Shown one piece after another: positions 17,286 to 24,610 of a stretch of 47,638 bases of DNA. Under the pieces are notes generated by a model that saw only the letters and a list, made by a program, of their open reading frames with translations, was not told the origin of the DNA and did no database searches. The position numbers and the translations under genes were made by a program. This stretch comes from Deltaproteobacteria bacterium (GTDB lineage Bacteria > Desulfobacterota > Desulfobacteria > Desulfobacterales > Desulfobacteraceae). Location of the stretch: NCBI GenBank assembly GCA_027858995.1, contig JAQIBP010000134.1, positions 1 to 47,638 on the forward strand, given 5' to 3'. Positions within the stretch are counted from its first letter, which is position 1. Each line of letters opens with the position of its first letter.

Positions 17286-18665
17286 CTATAGTTCATAGCA
17301 TATGAATTGATACTAAAAATGGCTATTGAATATCCATTTTAATGCTCGACGCCCAGAATTCATCTTCAATTTTTCTTACTCTTGAAATAATTGCTGTGCA
17401 TGTTTTTCTAGTAACCTTGTCAAACCCGCTATCAAGTTGAGTAGCCAGATTTTTCATGGTAAAGTCACAGTTCCTTGCCACATGATTTTTTACTACTCCC
17501 CAGCATGTTTCTATCGGTTGTAGCTCTGGATGATATGGTGGTGTTCTTAGGACTTTATGACCGTGAGTGGCTGCTATTTCATCAACCGCATAGATCGGTT
17601 CCGGTGCCATTTTTTTCAAAACTTCAATCAACTCGGTTTTGAGGCAATCATCACGGCAATATACTTTGTTTTGCTCCAACCACTCTTTAATTTTTTTCTT
17701 AGAACTTTGAGGAGTTGGGGGTGAATGTTCTGAAAGAATATTGTGATAGGAAGCATTGTCCATAATAATGAGGGAATGTTTGGGAATATTAGGGAGAAGC
17801 ATCTCTGTGAACCATTTTTTAAACAAATCCCAATTCATTTGACCATGATAATCTCCTGTTTTCCTCGTGCTCTTGAAAACAAGCTTTGAGCCAGGAATCC
17901 AACCGGAATGAGTAATTGCATTAAGGATTATAAAACGCTCACCGTTTCCTGTAGGTTTTTGCACCCATGGGCCATCTTCGCCATAATACCAAATGAAATC
18001 ATTGCTGTGGTTTTTGTTTACATATGATTCGTCTAAATAAACTTCAGGACGGTGTGTTGCGGTGTCATCCCCTTTGTCCCGATTATTTCTTTTTTCCCTA
18101 AGATAACGCTGTCTCGCCGCAACAACATGATCCTTTTCTTTTAAATGTTGAGTGCGCGTTCCTTTCCCAAACTCAAAGCCCCATCTGTTGAGAGTCCTGG
18201 CTAATGTGGCTTTGTGAAATGATTCATCAGCGTATTCTTCCTTCAAAAAATTTTTAATATCTGCAAGTGTAATATGCTCCCCTTTGTTATTTGCATTCCT
18301 AATGTAGGTGCGGACAACTTCCTGGTGTGAGGCGCTTACAGCATGAACAGGGCGACCACGCATCTTTGTTTGCTCATCAAGCAGATCTGGGTCACGATTA
18401 TAGTTTGCCATAATCCGCTTGACTGTTGCCATGCCAATACCAAGAGCATCGGCTGTGCGTTTTACGCTTGGCTCTTTAGGTTTTATCTTAATTTGATCAA
18501 AATACTGCTTAACTGATACTGCTAGCTTTTTTATCTCCGGTGTCAAAGGTTTGCCTCTGCGTGAAATCATAATCTATCCTTTTTGCGTAGTGATTGAAAT
18601 TATGGATAGATTATCATGCCATATCTGTTTTAGTCAAGTATCAATTCATATGCGATTAACTATAG
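17286..18665 (-). mobile_element. IS630-family insertion sequence
   Basis: An element of about 1.38 kb is bounded by 29-bp inverted repeats at 17286-17314 and 18637-18665, which match at 27 of 29 positions. Both ends carry CTATAG, consistent with the TA target preference of the family; the exact boundary within that hexamer cannot be fixed. It contains a single intact transposase frame. It separates the GT9 gene from the wzm/wzt exporter genes. Confidence 0.87.
17323..18570 (-). CDS. IS630-family transposase
   Basis: This 415-residue Tc1/mariner-like DDE transposase has an N-terminal helix-turn-helix (VKRTADALGIGMATVKRIM, residues about 39-57) and a second winged-helix region (FHKATLARTLNRWGFEF). 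The catalytic triad is visible as VYLDESYVN, IIMDNASYHN and PELQPIETCWGVVKNH. No frameshift is needed to express it, so it looks functional. It is in the same orientation as the operon and reads toward wzm. Confidence 0.92.
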   Translation of the reverse strand: MISRRGKPLTPEIKKLAVSVKQYFDQIKIKPKEPSVKRTADALGIGMATVKRIMANYNRDPDLLDEQTKMRGRPVHAVSASHQEVVRTYIRNANNKGEHITLADIKNFLKEEYADESFHKATLARTLNRWGFEFGKGTRTQHLKEKDHVVAARQRYLREKRNNRDKGDDTATHRPEVYLDESYVNKNHSNDFIWYYGEDGPWVQKPTGNGERFIILNAITHSGWIPGSKLVFKSTRKTGDYHGQMNWDLFKKWFTEMLLPNIPKHSLIIMDNASYHNILSEHSPPTPQSSKKKIKEWLEQNKVYCRDDCLKTELIEVLKKMAPEPIYAVDEIAATHGHKVLRTPPYHPELQPIETCWGVVKNHVARNCDFTMKNLATQLDSGFDKVTRKTCTAIISRVRKIEDEFWASSIKMDIQ

Positions 18666-18967
18666 TGTTTGATTTAGCTCCGCCCCTTAAATTACAGACA
18701 GTTTTTATTGTAACTATCTAAAATTACTCCCTATTTGTTTTAAAAATTTCTATGAATCTTAATGTGAAGTATTACTACTTTAAAAAAGATTAGTCAAACA
18801 TTTGGTGGTATGAGGCAAAAATAATATTCCTTTTTTTCATATTAATAAAAAAATCCATATAAATTTTCCAGGGTTTCTAATGGTTTTTATCCCTGTACAA
18901 AACTTCTTTATGTTTAAGATAAAACCTGCCCGTCCAAATATTCAATAGAGTGATAAACAGTCTATCT
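18666..18967. other. AT-rich intergenic region between GT9 gene and IS630
   Basis: This 302-bp stretch contains no convincing gene. A TTG-initiated 33-codon minus-strand frame begins inside the last codons of the GT9 gene (LEYKDRLFITLLNIW), but it has no recognisable family. I see no strong terminator. Before the IS630 insertion, this DNA would have been the leader of the wzm gene. Confidence 0.4.
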
Positions 18968-20056
18968 TTATACTCCAACTTCATTGAAACCGGACAGACA
19001 TTCAACAACATCTTTTGTTGTGATTTGCAGCATGCAGGCGTTTTTATTGGGACAGGGTGGGATGGTGCCAAATTTCGTACATGGGCTGCATTCAAGGTTT
19101 TTATTGATAACTTTATGTTTCTCTCCCTGTGGCACCCATTTGATTTCAGTTCCTGATCCAAAAAGAGAGATGGTCGGAGCGTCTGCTAATACACCAAGAT
19201 GGAGGATGCTGGAATCTGTGCTGATCAGTAGTGATGCCTTTTGCAATATCCTGGTTGTTTCTGGAATTGTCAGTTTATTGCACATATTTATGATTTTTTT
19301 TGTTTTACAGAAGTTGAGGATTGTTTTTATCTGGGTGATTTCTTTTTGTCCGCCGAGGAGTATGCAATAATAACCAGTTTTAACAATGTGATCTACTGTT
19401 TTTGCCCAGCGTTTTTCAGGCCAGAGTTTTTCTTCAATGGAGGCCCCCGGGAAAAGGCATATATATTTATTCCCGGCAATTCCAGGCAGCAGGTTGGTTT
19501 TTAAGTTTTTAAAATATGGAAAATCCCATGCAAAAGATTCATTAATATTAAGGGTTTGAAATATCAGATTCCAGAACATTCTGGCTTCATAAACATCATG
19601 ATGATATGGAATCGATATGTCATACATCTTTTGTCTCTTATTTACCTTAAAACCTGCTTTTAAATCTGCTCTAAGAAATCTTGTGATAATGGCTGATAAA
19701 TAGTGGGACTGCTCTGTATCAATTATAAGATCATATTTTTTTTTATATGCCCCAAAAAGGTCAAAAGGATTAGTATAAAATAGAATTTTGTTTATAAAAG
19801 AAACTGTTTGAAAAGCTTGTTGATTTCTTGGCTCACATAATATGTCAATTTTTAAATGTTTAATTTTTTTTGAGACAGCTTTTAAAACAGGCAGTAAAAG
19901 CAGGGCATCTCCAAGTCCTCCGGGTCGGATTACAAGTATTGTTTCAGGGGTGTCGATATTGATCGGTTTCTTCAGGTTCTCTTTTTGGAAAATTTTTAAA
20001 CAGACTGGACCAATGCATTTATCAATAAATTTTAAAATTTTTATTGAATTGAACAT
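18968..20056 (-). CDS. GT9-family (heptosyltransferase-like) glycosyltransferase
   Basis: The protein of 362 residues has the GT9 layout: VIRPGGLGDALLLLPVL at the start of the N-terminal Rossmann domain, FPGASIEEKLWPEKRWA with the donor-binding K-x-W-P, and LISTDSSILHLGVLADAPTISLFG containing the conserved D-T/S-x2-x-H-L. A C-terminal cysteine group (CSPC, PPCPNKNAC) is common in this family. It would add a heptose or related sugar to a lipid-linked core. It lies 2 bp from the UbiA-family gene and is presumably co-transcribed with it. Confidence 0.88.
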   Translation of the reverse strand: MFNSIKILKFIDKCIGPVCLKIFQKENLKKPINIDTPETILVIRPGGLGDALLLLPVLKAVSKKIKHLKIDILCEPRNQQAFQTVSFINKILFYTNPFDLFGAYKKKYDLIIDTEQSHYLSAIITRFLRADLKAGFKVNKRQKMYDISIPYHHDVYEARMFWNLIFQTLNINESFAWDFPYFKNLKTNLLPGIAGNKYICLFPGASIEEKLWPEKRWAKTVDHIVKTGYYCILLGGQKEITQIKTILNFCKTKKIINMCNKLTIPETTRILQKASLLISTDSSILHLGVLADAPTISLFGSGTEIKWVPQGEKHKVINKNLECSPCTKFGTIPPCPNKNACMLQITTKDVVECLSGFNEVGV

Positions 20057-20058
20057 TA

Positions 20059-20913
20059 TTAGTATATGACTATGCTAAGAAACAGTAAAAATATCACAGT
20101 TGTAAATAAAAGTTGTCTGTCTGAAAAAAGAGTTTTAATTGGATCAGAGCCTTTTCCAAGATCCGTCAGATAGATAAACCTGAATATGCCATAAGAGCCG
20201 GGAAGAATAGAATACATGACAAGTGTGCCATGCTCAACAGCGTAAAGAGCATATACAACCAGGGTAATGCTGCCGCATGCCCACAGCATGCTGTTGAGAT
20301 AATTCAATGAATATCCAACCTGGCTTTTGCGATGTAAAACAGCATTCTCTTTTCCAAGTTTTTTAAGTTCGTTCACTCTTTTGGCAATGGAAATCATCAT
20401 GGCTATAAAAAAGACCGTTAAAAACAGCCAGCTTGAAATTTCAACACTGCATACTGCTCCTCCTGCAAGAATACGCAGGACAAATCCAAAGGCAATTGTA
20501 AATATTTCAAAAATTACTATCTGTTTCAAATATAGAGTGTAACTTGCAGTCAGGAAAGCATACGCCATAAGATAGTAAACAAATTTAACAGGAAAATTAA
20601 ATGCAATAAGGCAGATTAAAATTAAAAGCAGAACAAATCCTGAAAGATTAGCCGCTTTTTTCCCGGTTATGGTTCCTGCACAAAAGGGGCGGTATTTTTT
20701 ATCTGGATGGAATTTATCGGTCTTTCTGTCCATCCAGTCATTTAATATATAGCCAAGACCTGAAACAAGGCTGAAGATAAAAACTCCAAGGCCGGTTATA
20801 TAGATTTTATCATCAATGATATTCCCGGAAAAGAACAGGGGTGCAAACAGCAGTAAATTTTTTATCCACTGGTAGGGACGCAAAAGGCGTATATAATTTT
20901 GTATAGTATCCAT
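20059..20913 (-). CDS. UbiA-family polyprenyl-phosphate phosphoribosyltransferase-like protein
   Basis: This 284-residue UbiA-superfamily integral membrane prenyl-acceptor transferase starts LLRPYQWIKNLLLFAPLFF. The first Asp-rich motif is NDWMDRKTDKFHPDKKYRP near residue 57. The HP-x-K-x2-RP extension is characteristic of decaprenyl-phosphate 5-phosphoribosyltransferase (the Rv3806c type) rather than quinone enzymes. About eight hydrophobic helices follow. The known product in mycobacteria is a polyprenyl-phosphoryl pentose precursor for arabinan. Here it could supply a ribose- or arabinose-type donor for the polysaccharide. No partner epimerase (DprE1/DprE2) is visible in the window. Confidence 0.85.
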   Translation of the reverse strand: MDTIQNYIRLLRPYQWIKNLLLFAPLFFSGNIIDDKIYITGLGVFIFSLVSGLGYILNDWMDRKTDKFHPDKKYRPFCAGTITGKKAANLSGFVLLLILICLIAFNFPVKFVYYLMAYAFLTASYTLYLKQIVIFEIFTIAFGFVLRILAGGAVCSVEISSWLFLTVFFIAMMISIAKRVNELKKLGKENAVLHRKSQVGYSLNYLNSMLWACGSITLVVYALYAVEHGTLVMYSILPGSYGIFRFIYLTDLGKGSDPIKTLFSDRQLLFTTVIFLLFLSIVIY

Positions 20914-20919
20914 ATATAA

Positions 20920-21330
20920 TTATAAGGTTTCGTTGAAGGCTTTTAATTTTTTCATGTCATTGTCAAATGAAATTACGACCCTGGAATTTGAGGAATTAGC
21001 TGCAAGAATACAATCTACAATATCAATATTAAGATCTCTATATTTGAGTAATGCTTCAATAATTTTTGATTTACCACTATTTACAATGCCTGCAAAATTT
21101 AATATTCCACTTAATTTTTCAACAATTTCTTTTCTTGGGATATTATAAAATTTGTTCATTACATAAATGCATTCAGCAATCACAACATCCAGAATCTCAG
21201 CCTTTTTTGTTCCCTTGGATACTTCTATCATAAATGCTTCAGCTTTGGGACTGAGCTTAGCATGATCTCCCAACAAATATCTTAAAATAACATTTGTATC
21301 AATCAGATAAACCTTCCTGGGCAATTTCAT
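20920..21330 (-). CDS. PIN-domain toxin, VapC type
   Basis: This 136-residue PIN ribonuclease has acidic active-site residues at D11 (VYLIDTNVIL), E54 (VIAECIYVM), D98-102 (NIDIVDCILAA) and D120 (VISFDND), matching the D-E-D-D pattern. Its start lies inside the 3' end of the antitoxin gene (32-bp overlap), the usual order for such modules. It ends only 6 bp before the UbiA-family gene, so the toxin module and the sugar genes are likely on one transcript. Confidence 0.85.
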   Translation of the reverse strand: MKLPRKVYLIDTNVILRYLLGDHAKLSPKAEAFMIEVSKGTKKAEILDVVIAECIYVMNKFYNIPRKEIVEKLSGILNFAGIVNSGKSKIIEALLKYRDLNIDIVDCILAANSSNSRVVISFDNDMKKLKAFNETL

Positions 21331-21562
21331 TAACTATTTCTCCTTTGATTGTTTTCCTTATTGTTTTCAGAGGAATGTAATCCTTAGCATATTTTTTCAG
21401 ACTTCCGGCTAAATCTCCGGCTGAAGAACCTGGAACTCCTTTTATCCTTATCTGGCTATTTTCCACAAGAAACAATATTCCTCCTTCATTTTCGACCTTA
21501 AGAGTCTTCCTTATAGTCTTAGGTATTGTCACTTGTCCTTTCTTTGATATTCTGGCATACAT
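21299..21562 (-). CDS. AbrB/MazE-type antitoxin
   Basis: This 87-residue protein has an N-terminal swapped-hairpin AbrB fold: MYARISKKGQVTIPKTIRKTL. The remaining C-terminal tail (GDLAGSLKKYAKDYIPLK) should wrap the PIN toxin. The ATG at 21562 is preceded by GAGGTGG at good spacing. The protein would bind its own promoter at 21601-21629 and neutralise the overlapping toxin. Confidence 0.85.
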   Translation of the reverse strand: MYARISKKGQVTIPKTIRKTLKVENEGGILFLVENSQIRIKGVPGSSAGDLAGSLKKYAKDYIPLKTIRKTIKGEIVNEIAQEGLSD

Positions 21563-21600
21563 TTTCCCACCTCTTTACTTAAATTTATTTCTATATTTTA

Positions 21601-21629
21601 ATAATAATCCTACTTTATATTTTTTGCAA
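21601..21629 (-). promoter_or_regulatory. Predicted sigma-70 promoter for the toxin module
   Basis: On the minus strand TTGCAA (21629-21624) and TATTAT (21606-21601) are separated by 17 bp, about 40 bp upstream of the antitoxin ATG. It would also serve the downstream ubiA-family and GT9 genes. Confidence 0.5.
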
Positions 21630-21646
21630 ATTTTTTTCTTGTGATA

Positions 21647-21758
21647 AATATTGATGGCCCTGTAAAAAGTCGAAATCAGCAAATTTGGTATCAATAATTT
21701 CAGTGAGTTACGCTGAGAAAAATGCCAAAACCCGACTTTTTACGAGTCCATCAATATT
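21647..21758. repeat. 112-bp MITE-like inverted-repeat element
   Basis: The ends 21647-21672 and 21733-21758 are 26-bp inverted repeats that differ only in four central bases. Each has an outer AATATTGATGG and an inner GTAAAAAGTCG block. The 60-bp interior is non-coding. The layout is that of a small non-autonomous transposable element or dispersed repeat. The IS1595 target duplication (21757-21764) starts on its last two bases. Confidence 0.75.
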
Positions 21759-21764
21759 AAATAA

Positions 21765-22781
21765 GGGGGGTGGTTAATTAGCTCCTCCTGTGGTATCCTC
21801 AGGAGCATGGCTAAAAAAGTTACTGATTTTCCCAATACATATCGCGAATTTGTGCAGTATTTTCCTGACGACCATATATGCGCTCGTTATCTGGAAAAGT
21901 TACGGTGGCCAAAGGGGTTTTGTTGTCCTGCTTGCCAGATGAATATAGAACCATGGCGACAAACACGTGACCGATTAGTTTGCCCTGCATGCCGTCACCA
22001 GACTTCGGTGACGGTTGGTACTATCATGGAAAAAACACGAACACCATTAACGACTTGGTTTGAAGTAGCGTGGCATCTAACAACGGCCAAAAATGGTTTT
22101 TCTGCAACAACTTTGGAAAGAACATTAGGTGTCAGCTATCGTACAGCGTGGGCAATGCTTCAACGTTATCGAGTTTCTATGGTGCGTAGCGAACGAAGCT
22201 GTTTGGTGGGCGGAGTAGAGGTCGATGAGACCTTAATTGGAGGTGTCAAGGAAGGGGGAAAACGTGGACGCGGAAGTAGTAAACCTATCATTGTGATTGC
22301 TGTAGAGGTTAAAGAACCTAAAGGTTTTGGGCGAGTTCGGATACGTCATATCCCTGATGCTTCTGCTGAAAATCTACATCCCTTCATCTGTGATGTAGTA
22401 GATCGAAGTGCTACTGTAATGACAGATGGTTGGAAAGGATATAATGGCCTGTCAAAGAAGAAGTACAGGCATAAGAGGATAGTATTATCTTCATCGGATG
22501 ATCCTGCTCACGTCGCTATGCCTGGTGTACATCGGATTGCAAGCCTCCTTAAACGCTGGATTCTTGGTACTCATCAGGGATCTTTTGTCCCTGCACACCT
22601 GCAGTCATATTTGGAGGAGTACACTTTCCGATTTAATAGACGTACCTCAGGCAGTCGTGGCCTTGTTTTCCGTAGACTTATGGAGCAAGCTATGGTTACG
22701 GGGCCTGTCACGGGAAATGATATTACATTTGGCTACAATTGGGGACAAAGTCAAATAGGAGGAGCTAATTAACCACCCCCT
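21765..22781 (+). mobile_element. IS1595-family insertion sequence with 8-bp target duplication
   Basis: The element is 1017 bp. Its termini (21765-21789 and 22757-22781) are near-perfect inverted repeats beginning GGGGGTGGTTAATTAG and containing GCTCCTCCT. The flanks 21757-21764 and 22782-22789 are both TTAAATAA, an exact 8-bp target duplication of the length expected for this family. The intact duplication indicates a recent insertion. Confidence 0.93.
21807..22772 (+). CDS. IS1595-family (ISXO2-like) transposase
   Basis: This 321-residue protein has an N-terminal zinc ribbon (CCPACQ at about residue 39 and CPACRHQ at about 59). It is followed by the ISXO2-like DDE domain with VEVDETLIGG, VMTDGWKGYNGL and the late E/N residues in EEYTFRFNRR. 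The complete reading frame ends inside the right terminal repeat. It appears functional. Confidence 0.92.
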   Translation: MAKKVTDFPNTYREFVQYFPDDHICARYLEKLRWPKGFCCPACQMNIEPWRQTRDRLVCPACRHQTSVTVGTIMEKTRTPLTTWFEVAWHLTTAKNGFSATTLERTLGVSYRTAWAMLQRYRVSMVRSERSCLVGGVEVDETLIGGVKEGGKRGRGSSKPIIVIAVEVKEPKGFGRVRIRHIPDASAENLHPFICDVVDRSATVMTDGWKGYNGLSKKKYRHKRIVLSSSDDPAHVAMPGVHRIASLLKRWILGTHQGSFVPAHLQSYLEEYTFRFNRRTSGSRGLVFRRLMEQAMVTGPVTGNDITFGYNWGQSQIGGAN

Positions 22782-23088
22782 TTAAATAATATATATTTTA
22801 AACAATCTGTTTGAATTTTTGTTTGACTCCTGGCAATTGAAACAACATTGACAATATTTGGAAAATTAATTCAAAAATTGTTCCCACATATTGTAAAAAT
22901 GAAATTTTTATAAATGTATTATCTTTTATCTGTTTGCAAAATAGTTAAAAAATATTTGAAAAATCAAGATGTTATAAAAAATAATATTATTTTTATAAAC
23001 AATGGCACCCTTTTTGTATTATAACATTTACCAAGACGACAGGTTAAGTTTTAAGAAAGTAACATAAACAAAAAAACGGAGGTGACAA
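22782..23088 (+). promoter_or_regulatory. Pilin leader region with sigma-54-type promoter (23003-23018)
   Basis: This is an AT-rich 307-bp leader without genes. TGGCAC at 23003-23008 and TTGTA at 23014-23018 are separated by 5 bp, a near match to the -24/-12 consensus with T instead of C at -12. Transcription would start near 23029, giving a leader of about 60 bases. A strong ribosome-binding site GGAGGTGA (23078-23085) precedes the pilin ATG. Pilin genes in Geobacter are known to be RpoN/PilR-controlled. The activator is not in this window. Confidence 0.65.
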
Positions 23089-23304
23089 ATGTACAATTGG
23101 CTAAAAAAACACAGAAATCAGAAAGGCTTTACCCTGATTGAGCTTATGATTGTTATTGCAATTATCGGTATTCTTGCTGCAATTGCAATTCCACAGTTTG
23201 CAAGCTACAGAGCAAAATCTTACAATACTGCATCTGTTAGTGACATCAGAAATTTGAGAACTGATCTTGAAGCATATTATGCAGAGTGGGATTCATATCC
23301 ATGA
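23089..23304 (+). CDS. pilA: Short type IVa major pilin (PilA-N type)
   Basis: The precursor is 71 residues. A 13-residue leader ends in KG, and cleavage by PilD gives a mature 58-residue protein beginning FTLIELMIV, with the invariant E5 and a single hydrophobic alpha-1 helix. It lacks the C-terminal globular head of classic pilins. By eye, aromatics at mature positions F1, F24, Y27, Y32, Y51 and Y57 coincide with those of the Geobacter sulfurreducens short pilin, with extra Y50 and W54. The following gene probably encodes the separate head or partner subunit. Conductivity cannot be concluded from this; short pilins may also form secretion-type pseudopili. Confidence 0.9.
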   Translation: MYNWLKKHRNQKGFTLIELMIVIAIIGILAAIAIPQFASYRAKSYNTASVSDIRNLRTDLEAYYAEWDSYP

Positions 23305-23374
23305 TTAACACCATGTTAATAAAGTCCGATTTTGTTAATTTAAAACATTAATTTATAAAAACAGGAGAGATACA

Positions 23375-23746
23375 ATGAAAAAAATTATAATGGCGATACT
23401 TGGCTTATTTATTATCATATCCTTTGCAACTACAGCTTCTGCTGCTGATGGAGCTGCTATATCTATAAGTGATGCTGGTGGTACTGGAGGAGCTTTAGAC
23501 TTTAATCCTTCATCTAGCACTAGTATTGGTGCATTTACAGCTGAAAATACTTTTACAATTGTTGCAGCAAGCACTAAAGCTGGTGAAAATGCAATAATAT
23601 ATGGAGTTATTTCAACCGAAAATGTAATTTATCAGGCATCTGTAGATTTATCTGATACTTCAGTTACATTACCAACTTCTGCTACTGCTCTTCCAACAAC
23701 TGACACAAGTGATTGGAAGACTAAATCAGGAAGCACTCCACCCTAG
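23375..23746 (+). CDS. Secreted pilin partner protein (PilA-C/Spc-like position)
   Basis: This 123-residue protein has a Sec signal peptide (lysines, then LGLFIIISFATTASA; cleavage after ASA near residue 24). The mature part is rich in Ser, Thr, Gly and Ala with predicted beta-strands and no cysteine. A good ribosome-binding site AGGAGAG precedes it, and it is 70 bp after the short pilin. In Geobacter the gene after the short pilin encodes a partner needed for pilin stability. This one has the matching size, signal peptide and position, but I cannot show homology by eye. A strong terminator follows it. Confidence 0.65.
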   Translation: MKKIIMAILGLFIIISFATTASAADGAAISISDAGGTGGALDFNPSSSTSIGAFTAENTFTIVAASTKAGENAIIYGVISTENVIYQASVDLSDTSVTLPTSATALPTTDTSDWKTKSGSTPP

Positions 23747-23802
23747 CTCTAGCTAACTCCAACTAAAAGTATATTAGAGTTAAAATTTTGTTTAAAAATT
23801 TT

Positions 23803-23844
23803 AAAAGCAGCTCTTTCCCCTCAAAGGAGAGAGTTGCTTTTTTT
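23803..23844 (+). terminator. Intrinsic terminator after the pilin pair
   Basis: The arms AAAAGCAGCTCTTTCC and GGAGAGAGTTGCTTTT form a 16-bp stem with two wobble pairs and a short loop, ending in a run of seven T. It lies between the pilin pair and the ABC genes and would keep pilin mRNA in excess of the transporter genes. Confidence 0.85.
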
Positions 23845-23880
23845 ATTGCTCTTTCAATCTGAGAATTGCTATATACGCTT

Positions 23881-24609
23881 ATGTCCAAAATACTTATAAA
23901 AAAAATATCCAAATCCTATATATCTGATTTTAAAAGAGAGAAAAAAATTGCTGTTGATAATATCTCTTTGAACATTGATACTACAGAGGTCTTTGGGATT
24001 ATTGGCAGAAACGGGGCAGGTAAGAGCACAATCATTAAAATGATAATGGGCTTTATCAAACCTGACAAAGGTGACATTACAATTGATGGTAAAATTCCAT
24101 CTGATCCTGACTCTCGCCTTAAAGTAGGCTATCTTCCTGAGAATCCATATTTTTATGATAATTTATCAGCAGAAGAGTTGTTAAAATTTTCCAGCACTGC
24201 TTCCGGCCTTGATAAAGAAAAAGCGAGAAAAAGAATAGATAAGATATTACAACAGGTTGACCTCTATTCCGTTAGGAAACAAAGACTTCGGACATATTCA
24301 AAAGGAATGACACAAAGGGCTGGTATCTGTTTTGCCCTGGTTCATGACCCCGATATCATTATTCTTGATGAGCCCATGTCCGGATTAGATCCTTTTGGAA
24401 GGAAAATGGTTATTGATCTGATTAAAGACTTACAAAAAAGAGGGAAGACAGTTCTGTTCTGTTCGCATATATTAAATGATGTGGAAAGGATATGTAATCG
24501 GGTTGCCATTATGGATTCCGGGATTTTGAAAGGGATTTTTACAAAACAGGAAATTTTTGAAAGTAATGGTATGGAAGAGTTGTTTTTAAATGTTGTCCGG
24601 GGAAAATAA
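23881..24609 (+). CDS. ABC transporter ATP-binding protein
   Basis: The nucleotide-binding subunit is about 242 residues with Walker A GRNGAGKST, signature YSKGMTQR, Walker B IIILDEPMSGLDP and H-loop FCSHI, of the CcmA/NatA (ABC-2) type. I chose the ATG at 23881; an upstream TTG at 23866 is in frame but adds five residues outside the fold. It pairs with the permease that follows 1 bp later. The position after a short-pilin gene pair suggests a role in pilus biogenesis, possibly moving a lipid or modifying group, but the substrate is unknown. Confidence 0.9.
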   Translation: MSKILIKKISKSYISDFKREKKIAVDNISLNIDTTEVFGIIGRNGAGKSTIIKMIMGFIKPDKGDITIDGKIPSDPDSRLKVGYLPENPYFYDNLSAEELLKFSSTASGLDKEKARKRIDKILQQVDLYSVRKQRLRTYSKGMTQRAGICFALVHDPDIIILDEPMSGLDPFGRKMVIDLIKDLQKRGKTVLFCSHILNDVERICNRVAIMDSGILKGIFTKQEIFESNGMEELFLNVVRGK

Positions 24610-24610
24610 C

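Noticed and set aside
18877-19161. 94-codon minus-strand frame overlapping the GT9 3' end
   Set aside because: Most of it is an alternative frame of the GT9 gene; the free tail has no recognisable homology.
23375-23746. Calling the pilin partner a confirmed Geobacter Spc/PilA-C homologue
   Set aside because: Position, size and signal peptide fit, but no residue-level similarity could be shown by eye.
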